The notes under the pieces were generated by a model. It was not told where the DNA came from, did no database searches, and saw nothing but the letters and a program-made list of their open reading frames with translations. This document shows, piece after piece, positions 5,073 to 5,090 of a stretch of 5,090 bases of DNA (its first letter is position 1; each line of letters begins with the position of its first letter). Where the stretch lies: NCBI GenBank assembly GCA_021202245.1, contig JAJQDK010000113.1, positions 10,076 through 15,165 of the forward strand. Reading direction: 5' to 3'. The stretch comes from Clostridiales bacterium (GTDB taxonomy: Bacteria > Bacillota > Clostridia > Oscillospirales > Acutalibacteraceae). The position numbers and the translations under genes are program-made.

Positions 5073-5090
5073 TTTTCACCTCTAATAGAG

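Noticed and set aside
5073..5090. End of a cas4 gene upstream of cas1
   Set aside because: Cas4 is expected there, and CTC TAT TAG could be a gene end, but 18 bp cannot identify it.

Overview
The window looks like chromosome of an anaerobic Clostridia-type Bacillota, plausibly a gut Oscillospirales/Ruminococcaceae-like bacterium. This is an inference from low overall GC, strong AGGAGG-type ribosome binding sites, TTG starts, Firmicutes-style phage genes, and a CRISPR repeat and Cas1b/Cas2 pair resembling clostridial type I-B loci. No 16S or tRNA gene is present to confirm it.

Left edge (1-625): the first 82 codons of ruvC (Holliday junction resolvase) run leftward out of the window behind a near-consensus promoter. 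Upstream lies about 380 bp without a gene. It holds a second strong leftward promoter, a leftward intrinsic terminator with no gene in front of it, and a near-perfect inverted repeat at the edge of phage DNA.

Prophage remnant (626-2018, + strand): a 5'-truncated phage minor capsid gene whose C-terminal part is a HExxH zinc-metallopeptidase-like domain, then a 61-aa zinc-ribbon protein and a terminator. Two small, overlapping phage-type genes follow. The second ends inside a CRISPR repeat. The peptidase domain and zinc-ribbon gene are much more AT-rich than the capsid remnant, as expected of a cargo module carried by a phage.

CRISPR region (1992-5072): the main array has 17 repeats and 16 spacers (2396-3475). 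An 18th, perfect repeat stands alone at 1992-2021. The 374 bp between it and the array hold a small ribbon-helix-helix (RHH) gene, so a protein gene sits where a spacer should be. To the right lie a leader of about 320 bp, cas2 and cas1. Cas1, cas2, leader and array all read leftward, in the usual cas1-cas2-leader-array order. No interference (cas3, cas5-8) genes are visible; they would lie beyond the right edge.

Two genes, cas1 and the RHH gene, carry a one-base expansion of an A-run that breaks the frame. In cas1 this separates the catalytic Glu from the catalytic His/Asp. Either spacer acquisition has been lost recently or the assembly has homopolymer errors; the reads would settle it. The most unusual structure is the repeat-flanked RHH gene, co-oriented with the inferred pre-crRNA and so a potential target of Cas6 processing.
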